From positions 1 through 64,000 of the forward strand of contig NZ_LHZV01000061.1 in assembly GCF_001581005.1 (NCBI RefSeq): a stretch of DNA of 64,000 bases, read 5' to 3'. The position numbers were made by a program, and so were the translations under genes. Below the pieces are notes generated by a model that saw only the letters and a program-made list of their open reading frames with translations, did no database searches and was not told the origin of the DNA. The stretch is from Acetobacter orleanensis. GTDB taxonomy: Bacteria > Pseudomonadota > Alphaproteobacteria > Acetobacterales > Acetobacteraceae. Below, one piece after another: positions 43,049 to 57,586 of the stretch (its first letter is position 1; every line of letters starts with the position of its first letter).

Positions 43049-44059
43049 TTACGCCTCTAGCAGCACGTTTGTATAGAGTTCGGCAGGATCAGGCTCTGGG
43101 CTGCTCTGCGCGAATTCGGCTGCGTCGTTAACTGTCGCTTTGATGTCATCTTCAATCTTGCGCAGGCTGTCTTCACTCACCCCGGCGTCCAGCAGAATAT
43201 GCCGCACATGTTCAATGGGATCGCGCGTTTTACGCACCTCTTCCACTTCTTCACGCTTACGGTATTTGGCCGGGTCAGACATTGAATGCCCGCGATAACG
43301 GTAGGTCATCATTTCCAGCAGGTAAGGTCCCTTTCCTGCCCGGCAATGCGCGACGGCTTCGGCTGCGGCTTCATGCACAGCGGCAACATCCATGCCATCC
43401 ACACGTCTGCCCGGAATGCCCCACGGTTCGCCATTCCGCCAGAGTTCGTGAGACGCGGAGGCGCGCTCCACGCTTGTACCCATGCCGTAGAGATTGTTTT
43501 CAATCACAAACAGGCACGGAAGTTTATGCAGTGCCGCGAGGTTGAAACTTTCGTAGACCTGCCCCTGATTGACCGCCCCATCACCAAAATAGGCGACAGA
43601 GACTTCATCCGTGCCACGATATTTGTTGGCAAAAGCAAGGCCGATACCCAGTGCGACCTGCGCCCCGACAATTCCATGTCCGCCGTAAAAGTTTTTCTCG
43701 CGGGAGAACATGTGCATGGAGCCGCCCTTGCCGCGGGAATAGCCCGTAGCGCGGCCGGTGAGTTCAGCCATGACGCCACGCGGTGTCATTCCGGCGGCCA
43801 GCATCTGCCCATGGTCACGATAGGAGGTGATAAGCTTGTCACCGTCCTTCAGCGTCATTTGAATGCCAACGACGACGGCTTCCTGTCCGATATAAAGATG
43901 GCAGAAGCCACCAATCAGACCCATCCCGTACAGTTGTCCGGCTTTTTCTTCAAACCGACGTATCAACAGCATCTCATGGAAAGCTTCCATAAATTGCTCA
44001 CGGGTTAAGGAGGGCCCGTTGCCTCCCACGCGTGCTACGTTTTTTTGGCCCGCCGTCAT
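43049..44059 (-). CDS. pdhA: Pyruvate dehydrogenase E1 alpha
   Basis: 336 residues. Thiamine diphosphate motif GDGAVNQGQVYESFNLAALH (159 onward) ending in ENN near 188. YRYRGHSMSDPAKYRKREEVE is the active-site loop that carries the regulatory Ser residues in mitochondrial enzymes. AAGGAAG precedes the ATG. It leads pdhA-pdhB-pdhC-lpd. The 96-base gap to moaC probably holds the promoter; TATAAC about 30 bases upstream is a possible -10 element with no good -35. Confidence 0.96.
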   Translation of the reverse strand: MTAGQKNVARVGGNGPSLTREQFMEAFHEMLLIRRFEEKAGQLYGMGLIGGFCHLYIGQEAVVVGIQMTLKDGDKLITSYRDHGQMLAAGMTPRGVMAELTGRATGYSRGKGGSMHMFSREKNFYGGHGIVGAQVALGIGLAFANKYRGTDEVSVAYFGDGAVNQGQVYESFNLAALHKLPCLFVIENNLYGMGTSVERASASHELWRNGEPWGIPGRRVDGMDVAAVHEAAAEAVAHCRAGKGPYLLEMMTYRYRGHSMSDPAKYRKREEVEEVRKTRDPIEHVRHILLDAGVSEDSLRKIEDDIKATVNDAAEFAQSSPEPDPAELYTNVLLEA

Positions 44060-44155
44060 CGGCTCTTCCTTATGATTTTCAATGTTATACTGCGCACTCA
44101 GTTATCTACGGGACAGAGTTTTATAAAGCTGAAGCAGTCCGTATGCTTTTCTCAC

Positions 44156-44632
44156 TTATTCCGCGTTATAATCGCCTGATCTGCCCCCGCTTTTATGCAG
44201 GAGCCTAATCCCGTCAATCCTCATGCCGCGATCGACCGCCTTGCACATGTCATACAAAGTCAGGGCTGCCGTACTTACGGCAGTTAACGCTTCCATTTCA
44301 ACACCGGTTGCGCCTTTTGTTGTAACAAAAGCTGTGATCTCGATTTTGTTATCAGCAGGAAGCAGATCAACTGACACGCGGCTGAGTGCCAGAGGATGAC
44401 AGAGCGGAATAATATCCGCTGTTTTCTTAGCTGCCATGATGCCGGCAATGCGGGCGGTCGCCAGTACATCCCCTTTTGGCATGGTGCCTGAAACAATCAT
44501 GCTCAGGGTTTCTGGCTGCATCAGAATGCAGCCCGTCGCAACGGCTTTACGGTGTGTGTTGGTTTTTTCGGAAATATCCACCATGTGGGCGTTTCCGGCG
44601 GCATCAAGATGAGTGAGTGCCTTTTCAGACAC
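44156..44632 (-). CDS. moaC: Cyclic pyranopterin monophosphate synthase
   Basis: 158 residues from GTG 44632, one base after the trpC stop; a longer frame into trpC lacks family similarity. Acts in molybdenum cofactor synthesis after Moa[48 protein letters not shown] and [23 protein letters not shown] are diagnostic. In many alphaproteobacteria trpC-moaC is followed by moeA; here the next gene is pdhA. Confidence 0.93.
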   Translation of the reverse strand: MSEKALTHLDAAGNAHMVDISEKTNTHRKAVATGCILMQPETLSMIVSGTMPKGDVLATARIAGIMAAKKTADIIPLCHPLALSRVSVDLLPADNKIEITAFVTTKGATGVEMEALTAVSTAALTLYDMCKAVDRGMRIDGIRLLHKSGGRSGDYNAE

Positions 44633-44633
44633 G

Positions 44634-45500
44634 TCAGGCAAATCCCAGCAGCGCACGGGCAGCCTTACCCGGATCCGGCTCGCGCAGCAGAGATTCTCCA
44701 ACCAGAAAACCTGTCACGCCAATTTCCGCCAGAGACATGATGTCTCCATGCGTTTTGATGCCGCTTTCGGATACGATAATCCGATCGGGCGGGACGAGAG
44801 GCGCAAGGCGATTGGTTGTCTCAATATCGGTTTGTAACGTCTTGAGATTACGGTTGTTAATACCGATCAGGAACGTATCAAGCGCCAACGCCCGGTTGAG
44901 TTCCTCTTCGTCATGCACTTCCACCAGAACGTCCATATCCAGACCCTTGGCATGGTCCACCAGAGCCAGAGCTTCTTCATCACTCAAAATGCACATGATG
45001 ATGAGAATGCAATCCGCCCCCAGAACCCGGCTTTCATAAACCTGCCATGGGTCGACGATGAAATCCTTGCGCAGTACGGGCAGAGAGCAGGCCGCACGGG
45101 CTGTCTCAAGATCATCATTCTGACCATGAAAGCAGGAGCTTTCGGTTAAAACCGACAGGCAGGCCGCACCGGCTTGCTCATAGCCAACCGCAATTTTCGC
45201 GGGATCGTAGTCTTCGCGCAGAATACCGGCGGATGGAGAGGCCTTTTTGATTTCGGCAATCAGCCCAATGGCTCTGTCCGCAGCCTTTTCTTTCAGCGCA
45301 CGCCCAAACCCACGCGGCGGTTCTTTAGAATCCTGCGCTTTGGCCATCATCTCTTTCAAAGGCACAAGGGTTGAACGGTGCTCAACCTCAACTCTTGTCC
45401 GCGCGCAGATTCGCGCGAGCACATCCGGCAGATGGTCTGCGTTAATGCAAGCCTCTGCGTCAGAATTTCCGGCAGCGGACGAATTGGGTATTTCGTTCAT
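44634..45500 (-). CDS. trpC: Indole-3-glycerol phosphate synthase
   Basis: 288 residues from ATG 45500 (AGGA five bases upstream); ATG 45506 would overlap the trpD stop. TIM-barrel enzyme for the fourth tryptophan step. [45 protein letters not shown] and [13 protein letters not shown] hold the catalytic Lys, Glu and Asn. It is the monofunctional form without the TrpF domain. No trpF, trpB or trpA is seen nearby. Confidence 0.95.
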   Translation of the reverse strand: MNEIPNSSAAGNSDAEACINADHLPDVLARICARTRVEVEHRSTLVPLKEMMAKAQDSKEPPRGFGRALKEKAADRAIGLIAEIKKASPSAGILREDYDPAKIAVGYEQAGAACLSVLTESSCFHGQNDDLETARAACSLPVLRKDFIVDPWQVYESRVLGADCILIIMCILSDEEALALVDHAKGLDMDVLVEVHDEEELNRALALDTFLIGINNRNLKTLQTDIETTNRLAPLVPPDRIIVSESGIKTHGDIMSLAEIGVTGFLVGESLLREPDPGKAARALLGFA

Positions 45501-45502
45501 AA

Positions 45503-46624
45503 TCATCCTGTTATGTCTTGAGCATGCGTGCCAGAAGATGATGCACGCAAACCATTGAGCACCGCCAGTGCGGCACCGTTGTCCAACACGCGGCTGACAT
45601 CGGCCACGCACTCTTTGAAAGCCTGAGGGTCTATCTGCAAACCCGTCAGAATGGAACGCTGACCGGCGACATGAAGCGCACAGGCCGCGTTAAGCAGAAC
45701 GGTATCACGATACGCCCCATGCGCGCCATGGAGCAACGCTTCCAGCACCTGAGCATTGTGATGTGCATCGCCGCCCTGAATGGCAGCAACGGGCGCATAG
45801 GGCAGCCCTGCCATATCAGCCTGCACAACAAAGCTGTGCGTTGCGCCGTTTTCAAGAGCAACGACGCGGGTGGGGCCAGCCAGCGTGAGTTCATCAATGC
45901 CCTGCGTTTCTCCGTCAGGCAGGCCGCAGACGGCCCAGACACGGTCTGAACCGAGCCCATGCAGCACATCCACAACCATGTGCAGCCATTCTGGCGCAAA
46001 AACACCAACAAGTTGATGCTTGACACCCGCAGGGTTCACCATAGGTCCCAGCAGATTGAACAGAGTGCGAATGCCCAGCGTTTTCCGGATAGGAGCGGCG
46101 TGACGCATGGCTGGATGATGGTGGGGAGCCGCCAGAAAAACCAGCTTATGTCGGGCTAACTGACGAGATAGGTCTACAGGGTCTGACAGCAGAGGCACAC
46201 CAAGTGCCAGCAAAACATCTGATGCACCAGACCGGGAGGAGACAGCCCGGTTGCCATGTTTGGCCACAGGAACCCCGAGGGCAGCCAGCACAAAGGCGAC
46301 GGCTGTGGAGACGTTCAGCGTGCCGTAATTATCCCCGCCTGTGCCGCAGACATCAATGGTGCCTGCCGGAATCTGAGAAACCGGAATCATACGGCGTCTT
46401 AAAGCCGTAACAGCCCCTAAAACTTCTTCAAACGCTTCACCGCGTACACGCATGCCCATCAAAAAAGCGGCAACCCGTTCTGGAGGCAGCGACCCATCCA
46501 TGATGATGCCAAAGGCGGCCTCGGCTTCTGCGCTCGTCAGCGTTTTTCCATGTGCCAGAGCATTCAGGATGGAAGTAAAAAAAACGTCTGGATTTTCCAA
46601 GAGAGAGGGCAAGGTCTCCGGCAT
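45503..46624 (-). CDS. trpD: Anthranilate phosphoribosyltransferase
   Basis: 373 residues, slightly longer than usual because of about 20 extra at the N-terminus. CGTGGDNYGTLNVST (93-107) is the phosphoribosyl-pyrophosphate loop; VAKHGNRAVSSRSGASDVL binds anthranilate. It starts one base after trpG and ends two bases before trpC. Confidence 0.95.
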   Translation of the reverse strand: MPETLPSLLENPDVFFTSILNALAHGKTLTSAEAEAAFGIIMDGSLPPERVAAFLMGMRVRGEAFEEVLGAVTALRRRMIPVSQIPAGTIDVCGTGGDNYGTLNVSTAVAFVLAALGVPVAKHGNRAVSSRSGASDVLLALGVPLLSDPVDLSRQLARHKLVFLAAPHHHPAMRHAAPIRKTLGIRTLFNLLGPMVNPAGVKHQLVGVFAPEWLHMVVDVLHGLGSDRVWAVCGLPDGETQGIDELTLAGPTRVVALENGATHSFVVQADMAGLPYAPVAAIQGGDAHHNAQVLEALLHGAHGAYRDTVLLNAACALHVAGQRSILTGLQIDPQAFKECVADVSRVLDNGAALAVLNGLRASSSGTHAQDITG

Positions 46625-46625
46625 G

Positions 46626-47222
46626 TCAGGCCGCTGTTTTCTTCTTGTTCCACGCGCGGGCGTCGTTAACGAAATTCCGCATTAGGTCATGCCCGTATTC
46701 GGATGCAATGCTCTCGGGATGAAACTGCACGCCAGAGATCGGATACTGCTTGTGACACACCCCCATAATTACCCCATCTTCCGTCCATGCGGTGACGTCC
46801 AGACTGTCAGGAATGCTTGAGGGCTCAAGTGTAAGGCTATGGTACCGTGTGGCGTTGAACGGATTAGGAAGACCTGCAAACACATCTGTGTCGTTATGAA
46901 AGACGGGGCTGACTTTGCCGTGCATGGGGGTTGGTGCTCTCACAACCTGTGCGCCAAACACCTGCCCTATGGCCTGATGCCCGAGGCACACGCCAAAAAC
47001 CGGGATTTTTCCGGCGGCTGCGGCAATCAGGTCGCAACAAATCCCGGCTTCATTCGGGGACCGTGGCCCCGGTGAGAGCACGATCGCTTCCGGAGCGAGC
47101 GCCACTGCCTCTGCCGCCGTGAGGGAATCGTTACGCCGTACATCACAGGCCTCCCCCAACTCGCCCAGATAGTGGACGAGATTGAAGGTAAAGCTGTCAT
47201 AATTATCGATCAGAAGGATCAT
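46626..47222 (-). CDS. trpG: Anthranilate synthase component II (glutaminase)
   Basis: 198 residues. C79 in [15 protein letters not shown] is the nucleophile; [13 protein letters not shown] holds the His and Glu. Supplies ammonia to TrpE. In many bacteria the same subunit also serves aminodeoxychorismate synthase (PabA), and no separate pabA is visible here. It lies 54 bases after trpE. Confidence 0.95.
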   Translation of the reverse strand: MILLIDNYDSFTFNLVHYLGELGEACDVRRNDSLTAAEAVALAPEAIVLSPGPRSPNEAGICCDLIAAAAGKIPVFGVCLGHQAIGQVFGAQVVRAPTPMHGKVSPVFHNDTDVFAGLPNPFNATRYHSLTLEPSSIPDSLDVTAWTEDGVIMGVCHKQYPISGVQFHPESIASEYGHDLMRNFVNDARAWNKKKTAA

Positions 47223-47276
47223 GACTTTATGATGACCTTATGCGGCGCACAGGTCAAATGACGGAGATGCAAGAAC

Positions 47277-48815
47277 TCAGCCTTTGTCCCGTGTAGCATA
47301 GTGAATGGCCTCTTCCGCGGCCCGGAAAACGGCGCGGGCTTTGTGGCGTGTTTCTTCATATTCCAGTTCCGGTACGCTATCGGCAACAACACCACATCCG
47401 GCCTGTACGTGCATCATGCCGTCTTTCACAACAGCCATCCGTAGCCCGATGCAGGTGTCCATATCGCCCCCTGCCCCAAAATATCCGATACAGCCCGCAT
47501 AGGTTGCCCGGCGACTGCGCTCGATTTCATCAATGATTTCCATGGCACGGATTTTCGGGGCTCCGGTAAGGGTGCCTGCCGGAAAAGCAGCCACCAGAGC
47601 ATCCAGCGCGTCCAGATTCGGGCGGATTGTGCCTTCCACATTGGAGGAGATGTGCATGACGTGGCTGAAACGCTCGATAACAAACCGTTCCGTCACTTTG
47701 ACAGAGCCGGGCTGGCAGACGCGGCCAACGTCATTTCGTCCAAGGTCGATCAGCATGAGATGCTCGGCACGCTCTTTTTCGTCCGCAAGCAAATCTTGCT
47801 CTAGCCAGAGATCTTCAGCGTCATCTTTTCCACGCGGACGCGTTCCAGCCAGCGGTCTGACCGTCATGGTGCCGTCCCGCAGACGCACCAGAATTTCGGG
47901 CGAAGAACCAACGAGAGAAAAGTTACCCAGATCCAGATGGAACAGAAACGGTGCCGGGTTGATGCGGCGCAGTGCGCGGTACAGTGCAAGAGACGGCAGG
48001 GTAAACGGTGCTGAAAAACGCTGGCTGGGAACAACCTGAAAGGCATCCCCTGCGGCAATATAGTCCTGAATTTTCTCAACAGCCGCGCAGAAATCGTCAC
48101 GTGAAAACGTGGAGTGCGGGGCTTCAAACGCGGCAGGCAGAGCAGTCTCCTGTGCGGCAGGGAGCGCTCCAGCCAGACAGGTGCGTGCTCTGGCAAGCAG
48201 TGCATGCGCTTTATCCCACGCCTCCCTGGCGTCTTCTCCTGCCGCCGGGCGGACAGGAGCCGCCAGAATAAGTTCGTCGCTCACCGTGTCAAACACCGCA
48301 AACAGGCCCGGACGCATCATAACAGCTTCCGGCAGATTCAGGTCATCCGGTGGGGCGTCTGGCAGATGTTCCATCTGCCGCACCATGTCATACCCCAGAT
48401 ACCCAAACAGGCCGGCAATCATGGGAGGAAGGCCTGTGGGCAAATCAAGCTGCGTCTCGCGGATCAGCGTTCGCAGAGAGTCGAGAGCCTTACCCTCTAC
48501 CGATCGAACCTGCGTCTCGGGCTGTGCAGGATTTTCATCCAACGTGACGCGCCCGTTATGGCAGGTCCAGACCAGATCGGGTTTGAGCGCAATCACGGAA
48601 TACCGCCCGCGAGACACGCCACCTTCAACGCTTTCCAGAAGGAGCGTATGGCGGCCGGTGCCACCATCAAACCCGGCAAGCCGCATGTAGGCCGAAACTG
48701 GCGTGAGCAGATCCGCAGGTTCTACGGAAAAAACGATGGAAGGCTTTCCAGCACTCCATGCCGCCTGACAGGCCTCGCGTGAGGGCGAGGCCGCAATGCG
48801 TGCCGTAACACTCAT
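47277..48815 (-). CDS. trpE: Anthranilate synthase component I
   Basis: 512 residues. Makes anthranilate from chorismate. The N-terminal LLES segment (HTLLLESVEGG, about 57-67) is part of the tryptophan feedback site; VRPLAGTRPRGKDDAEDLWLEQDLLADEKERAEHLMLIDLGRND is the chorismate-binding core. The ATG overlaps the ppiD stop by four bases, so the trp genes are translated from a message that also carries a protein-folding gene. No tryptophan leader peptide is seen. Confidence 0.95.
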   Translation of the reverse strand: MSVTARIAASPSREACQAAWSAGKPSIVFSVEPADLLTPVSAYMRLAGFDGGTGRHTLLLESVEGGVSRGRYSVIALKPDLVWTCHNGRVTLDENPAQPETQVRSVEGKALDSLRTLIRETQLDLPTGLPPMIAGLFGYLGYDMVRQMEHLPDAPPDDLNLPEAVMMRPGLFAVFDTVSDELILAAPVRPAAGEDAREAWDKAHALLARARTCLAGALPAAQETALPAAFEAPHSTFSRDDFCAAVEKIQDYIAAGDAFQVVPSQRFSAPFTLPSLALYRALRRINPAPFLFHLDLGNFSLVGSSPEILVRLRDGTMTVRPLAGTRPRGKDDAEDLWLEQDLLADEKERAEHLMLIDLGRNDVGRVCQPGSVKVTERFVIERFSHVMHISSNVEGTIRPNLDALDALVAAFPAGTLTGAPKIRAMEIIDEIERSRRATYAGCIGYFGAGGDMDTCIGLRMAVVKDGMMHVQAGCGVVADSVPELEYEETRHKARAVFRAAEEAIHYATRDKG

Positions 48816-50731
48816 GGGGTAGAGTTGCCGTCATACCCGAGGGAAGACAATGTCGCTGTGACGGCCCGCTGAATAATAACCGGCGGCGTGCGTTTGCTCA
48901 GAGCTTCGACATAGGATGCCACAAGATCATCTCCGACAGATTGCGTCAGAGCATTTTTCAGGCGCTGATACGCAGCCAGATCAGCCGTGGGGTTGGGGGT
49001 GGAAACAGCGGTAACGGTTGCTATCAGGAACTCGCCGGCGTCTTCACCCATAACAGATTGCCCAGCCTTCATACGCGGCAGGAAATCCATCAGTTCCGCT
49101 GGGATAGATTTGTTCGGTGTGGAGCGTGAGAAGGTTATGCCCTTTACAATCGGCGCTCCGGCACCAGCAACATTCGCAAGGCCACCTTTTTCCTTGGCTG
49201 CTGTGTAGAGAGCGGCTGCCTGTTCATCCGCCGCATGTTTGCGGGCCTCGGCCTGCCATGCCGCCAGAACATGCGCTTTGGCTTGCTCGAATGGCAGTTG
49301 CGCGGCTGGGGTTACATTATCGACCTCAACGGCATACCAGCTATTATCAGGGCCTTCCATCAGGTTCGGCTTGGCACCTTTTGTCTGTGCGAAAATCTGC
49401 TGCACAATGGCGTCACGCAGTTTACCAGAAGCAGGAAGAGGGGCTGGGGTGCCGTCCTGCATATTTCCATGGATATCCAGCGTGCCTGCGGCTGCCGCAG
49501 CGCCAATATCTGTCGGGATGGCATCCAGACCGTTTCCGGCAAGAGCATCCTGCAACTGGCGGCTGCGTTCGCCAACAACGGACGGTGCTTTTGCCTCACG
49601 ATACTGCTGAAGAATCTCTTTTTTTGCGACGTCATACGGTGTGTCTTTAGGCGGGGTAACCTTTGTAACCCGCAGCACAACCCAACCGCCTTCTGATTTA
49701 AACGGCCCCTGAATCTGGTTAAGGGGGGCTGCAAAAACAGCCTTGCTCAGGCTTTCAGACGGAATGGTAGAAGGACGTGCGCCCGGCATTTCCACCGAGG
49801 CGCCGCCTTTAGCGGCGGCCTGTACTGCGGACCAGTCAGCGCCTTTTGTCCAGATATCCGCAACGGTCCGGGCCTGAGCCTCATCCGGCATGGTAACAAC
49901 CTGCACATCCCGTGTTTCCGGGAGGTGATAGCGGTCACTTTCTTCATCATAGACGCGTTTGAGGTCTTTATCGTCAATGGTGATCGTGTCGGCCACTGTG
50001 GCCGGAGAAAGCACGACAACGCGGGCATGACGCAGTTCCGCTGTCTGGAAATCCCACAGGTGATTCGCGTAATAGCGGCGGAGTGTCGCGTCGTCCGGCG
50101 TGGCCGGGGTGGTCTGTTCCACAAAGGGGATACGGATCAGGTCAACGGTGCGCGTCTGCAACCCGAAGTCGGACAGGCGCTTTGCAATGGTGTCAGACAC
50201 ACTGGCAGCCTGCCCGATGGGCTGCAAAAGAGTGCGGCTGGTCAGGTCATCACGGATCATCGCAAGGAAGCGCTGTTCCGGAATTTGCCGCTCACGCAGG
50301 CGGGCGTTCAGAATATTCCGGTCAAACTGGCCGTTTGTCCCTTTAAAATAGGGCAGAGAGAACACTTCATCCCGCACAGCGGAATCAGGCACAGAAATGT
50401 TCAGCTTCCGCGCGGCATCCTGCAATTCCGCTTGCCCGATCAGCCGTTGCAGAACCTGATAGGCAATCTGCTGCCGCATGGCAGGTGGCACCTGCGCGGG
50501 GTCTGCGACACCCATCTGTTTGGCGATTGCGGGCATTTCTCCCTGTAGGGACTGCCCGAGGTCAACCGAACTGATGCGCTGTTGGCCAACCTTGGCGACC
50601 ACATCGGTTTCCGTGCCCATGTAGCCAAGCACATCTCCCACCCCCCAGCCAATGAAAGCGAGGAAAATGACGATGGCGCAGACACGCCCAAGCCAGGATT
50701 CAACAAAAACGCGACGCAGATAGGAAATCAT
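48812..50731 (-). CDS. ppiD: PpiD/SurA-like peptidyl-prolyl isomerase, membrane anchored
   Basis: 639 residues from ATG 50731 (MISYLRRVFVESWLGRVC); the frame is open to 50875 but the extension has no similarity. One N-terminal membrane helix (about 16-36), then a SurA-N-like chaperone region, a parvulin-type PPIase domain (about 260-370, where ETRDVQVVTMPDEAQA starts) and a C-terminal chaperone region. Helps outer-membrane and periplasmic proteins fold as they leave the Sec channel. SecG is encoded on the other side of tpiA. Confidence 0.9.
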   Translation of the reverse strand: MISYLRRVFVESWLGRVCAIVIFLAFIGWGVGDVLGYMGTETDVVAKVGQQRISSVDLGQSLQGEMPAIAKQMGVADPAQVPPAMRQQIAYQVLQRLIGQAELQDAARKLNISVPDSAVRDEVFSLPYFKGTNGQFDRNILNARLRERQIPEQRFLAMIRDDLTSRTLLQPIGQAASVSDTIAKRLSDFGLQTRTVDLIRIPFVEQTTPATPDDATLRRYYANHLWDFQTAELRHARVVVLSPATVADTITIDDKDLKRVYDEESDRYHLPETRDVQVVTMPDEAQARTVADIWTKGADWSAVQAAAKGGASVEMPGARPSTIPSESLSKAVFAAPLNQIQGPFKSEGGWVVLRVTKVTPPKDTPYDVAKKEILQQYREAKAPSVVGERSRQLQDALAGNGLDAIPTDIGAAAAAGTLDIHGNMQDGTPAPLPASGKLRDAIVQQIFAQTKGAKPNLMEGPDNSWYAVEVDNVTPAAQLPFEQAKAHVLAAWQAEARKHAADEQAAALYTAAKEKGGLANVAGAGAPIVKGITFSRSTPNKSIPAELMDFLPRMKAGQSVMGEDAGEFLIATVTAVSTPNPTADLAAYQRLKNALTQSVGDDLVASYVEALSKRTPPVIIQRAVTATLSSLGYDGNSTP

Positions 50732-50965
50732 GAACCCAAGGATCCGTAGGAGACAGAACACCATGCCACGGGCAAACCCGGGCGCGGCACCATAAGCGGA
50801 CCAGCCGCTCTTGACCAGCGGTAACAAACCGGTAAGGCCTGAAACAGGCATGCAGCATCTTGCCCCACAGGCCAACTGTATGGTTTAGCCTGTGCCAGAG
50901 GCTCACGTAGTGCAATGATGATGCGGGTATGATGTGGATACCGGCAGCACGGAAGGACGAGGCGT

Positions 50966-51706
50966 ATGACCAGACAGATTATCGTCGGCAACTGGAAGAT
51001 GAACGGCACCAGCCGGGATTCGCTGGCGCTTGTTGAAGCTCTGCTGGCAGGGCTCCCCGCCACTGGACCGGACATTGTCACCTGCCCGCCCTTCACGCAG
51101 CTTGCGCTGCTGGCAGACAAGCTGAAAGGCTCTCCCATCGCTCTGGGTGCGCAGGATTGCCACAAGGATGTATCCGGCGCGCATACAGGTGATATTTCTC
51201 CCGCCATGCTGACGGACCTTGGCGTATCCTATGTTATTCTCGGCCATTCCGAGCGCCGTCAGGAACATGGTGAACTGGACGAGACCGTGCGTGAAAAAGC
51301 GGTTGCGGCTACCAAAGCTGGTCTGACACCGATTGTCTGCATCGGGGAAACAGAAGACCAGCGCGAAGCCGGAGAGCATTTCGATACGCTGGGCTGGCAG
51401 ATTAAAGGCTCCTTGCCCGACAATTTTTCCGGCATTCTGGCCTATGAGCCGATCTGGGCTATTGGCACCGGACGCGCTGCCACAGAAGACGAAATTGCCG
51501 AAACCATGAAATTCCTGCGTGAAGAACTGGTGCGGCAGTTTGGCGAGGCTGGCAAAACGCTCAGGATTCTGTATGGTGGCTCCGTTAACGCCAAGAATGC
51601 GGCTTCCATTCTGTCTATTACAGATGTAGCAGGTGCTCTTGTAGGGGGTGCCAGCCTGAACGTAGAGGCATTCTTATCCATTATCGGCGCGGCTTCTGCT
51701 GCCTGA
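50966..51706 (+). CDS. tpiA: Triose-phosphate isomerase
   Basis: 246 residues. N9 and K11 in VGNWKMNG, H94 in ILGHSERR and E161 in YEPIWAIGTG form the active site. Interconverts DHAP and glyceraldehyde-3-phosphate. It leads tpiA-secG-pyrG-kdsA on the plus strand, a gene order typical of alphaproteobacteria, and is divergent from ppiD across 234 bases. Confidence 0.97.
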   Translation: MTRQIIVGNWKMNGTSRDSLALVEALLAGLPATGPDIVTCPPFTQLALLADKLKGSPIALGAQDCHKDVSGAHTGDISPAMLTDLGVSYVILGHSERRQEHGELDETVREKAVAATKAGLTPIVCIGETEDQREAGEHFDTLGWQIKGSLPDNFSGILAYEPIWAIGTGRAATEDEIAETMKFLREELVRQFGEAGKTLRILYGGSVNAKNAASILSITDVAGALVGGASLNVEAFLSIIGAASAA

Positions 51707-51732
51707 TTTCCGCACTTTATCGGGAACTCGAC

Positions 51733-52071
51733 ATGACTACAGCCCTGCTGATTCTGCATATTTGCGTGACCATAGCTCTGATTGGCACTGTGCTGATCCA
51801 GCGGAGTGAAGGCGGCGGCCTCGGCATTGGCAACAGTCAGGGCATGGGGGCTTTCATGTCCGGTCGGGGTACGGCCAACCTGCTGACGCGCACCACCGCA
51901 GTCCTCGCAGGGCTGTTTATGCTGCTGTCTCTGGTGCTGGCGGTGCTTAACCGAGGGTCTTCCTCTGGCGCAGGCCATGATATTCTGGCTCAGCCCCCGG
52001 CTCCTGCCGCCGTCACAACGCCTGTGCAGCCTGCTGCGCCGCCGGCCGCACCCGCTCCTTCCAAACAATAA
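51733..52071 (+). CDS. secG: Protein-export translocase subunit SecG
   Basis: 112 residues, two membrane helices (about 2-22 and 55-75) joined by the conserved loop QRSEGGGLGIGNSQGMGAFMSGRGTANLLTR. Subunit of the SecYEG channel. The Ala/Pro-rich tail is typical of alphaproteobacterial SecG. It lies 26 bases after tpiA. Confidence 0.95.
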   Translation: MTTALLILHICVTIALIGTVLIQRSEGGGLGIGNSQGMGAFMSGRGTANLLTRTTAVLAGLFMLLSLVLAVLNRGSSSGAGHDILAQPPAPAAVTTPVQPAAPPAAPAPSKQ

Positions 52072-54677
<2,606 letters not shown>

Positions 54678-54702
54678 CCTCTGTTTTCAAAGAGGCCGAC
54701 TT

Positions 54703-54746
54703 AAAGAGGGTCAAAAGAGCTATTATTGGCTCTTTTGACCCTCTTT
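54703..54746 (+). terminator. Strong rho-independent terminator after kdsA
   Basis: An 18-bp perfect stem: AAAGAGGGTCAAAAGAGC (54703-54720) and its complement (54729-54746) around an 8-base loop, ending in a run of T that continues to 54749. It terminates the tpiA-secG-pyrG-kdsA operon. Confidence 0.95.
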
Positions 54747-54893
54747 TTTATTTGGGATTTGATTGGACTTTCTGTGGCTGTTCCAGCGATGGCGCATTGT
54801 CACAGCATTCTGAAAAACCATAACGCAGGTAATGTCCGGCTGGCTTATTCGCTCTCATAACGCTTTTCAGCCGTGTCGTAAGGAAGTGTCGGC

Positions 54894-54927
54894 GTAAGAC
54901 GTAAGACGTAAGACGTAAGACGTAAGG
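54894..54927. repeat. 7-bp tandem repeat (GTAAGAC)
   Basis: Four exact copies of GTAAGAC run from 54894 to 54921 and are followed by GTAAGG. A related CGTAAGGA lies just upstream (about 54877-54884). The unit is not a multiple of three, and no gene covers it. Such arrays change copy number by slippage. Confidence 0.9.
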
Positions 54928-54973
54928 ATTGCGTATTTTTTTATGGGAAAAAGATATTTTTGTATGACCGTGC

Positions 54974-55001
54974 AAAAAAATGGGGAGCAAAGATGCTCCC
55001 C
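54974..55001 (-). terminator. Rho-independent terminator of gyrB
   Basis: GGGGAGCA (54982-54989) and TGCTCCCC (54994-55001) form an 8-bp stem with a 4-base loop. On the minus strand it is followed by ATTTTTTT. It lies 34 bases after the gyrB stop. Confidence 0.88.
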
Positions 55002-55035
55002 ATGGTCCGCTTTTAAAATGTAAAAGCTTGCCGCC

Positions 55036-57522
<2,487 letters not shown>

Positions 57523-57586
57523 TTATACTCCGGCCAGCGCAGTCCGACCAGATTAGAAGCTCTCTTTTGTGAGATTGTTTCCCGCC

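Larger units (their letters stand above)
54678..55035. other. Convergent gap between kdsA and gyrB
   Basis: 358 bases with no supported gene. It holds the kdsA terminator, a 7-bp tandem repeat (54894-54927) and the gyrB terminator. The part between 54750 and 54890 shows no recognisable feature. Confidence 0.7.

Noticed and set aside
54894-54927. CRISPR array
   Set aside because: The unit is 7 bases with no spacers and no cas genes nearby.
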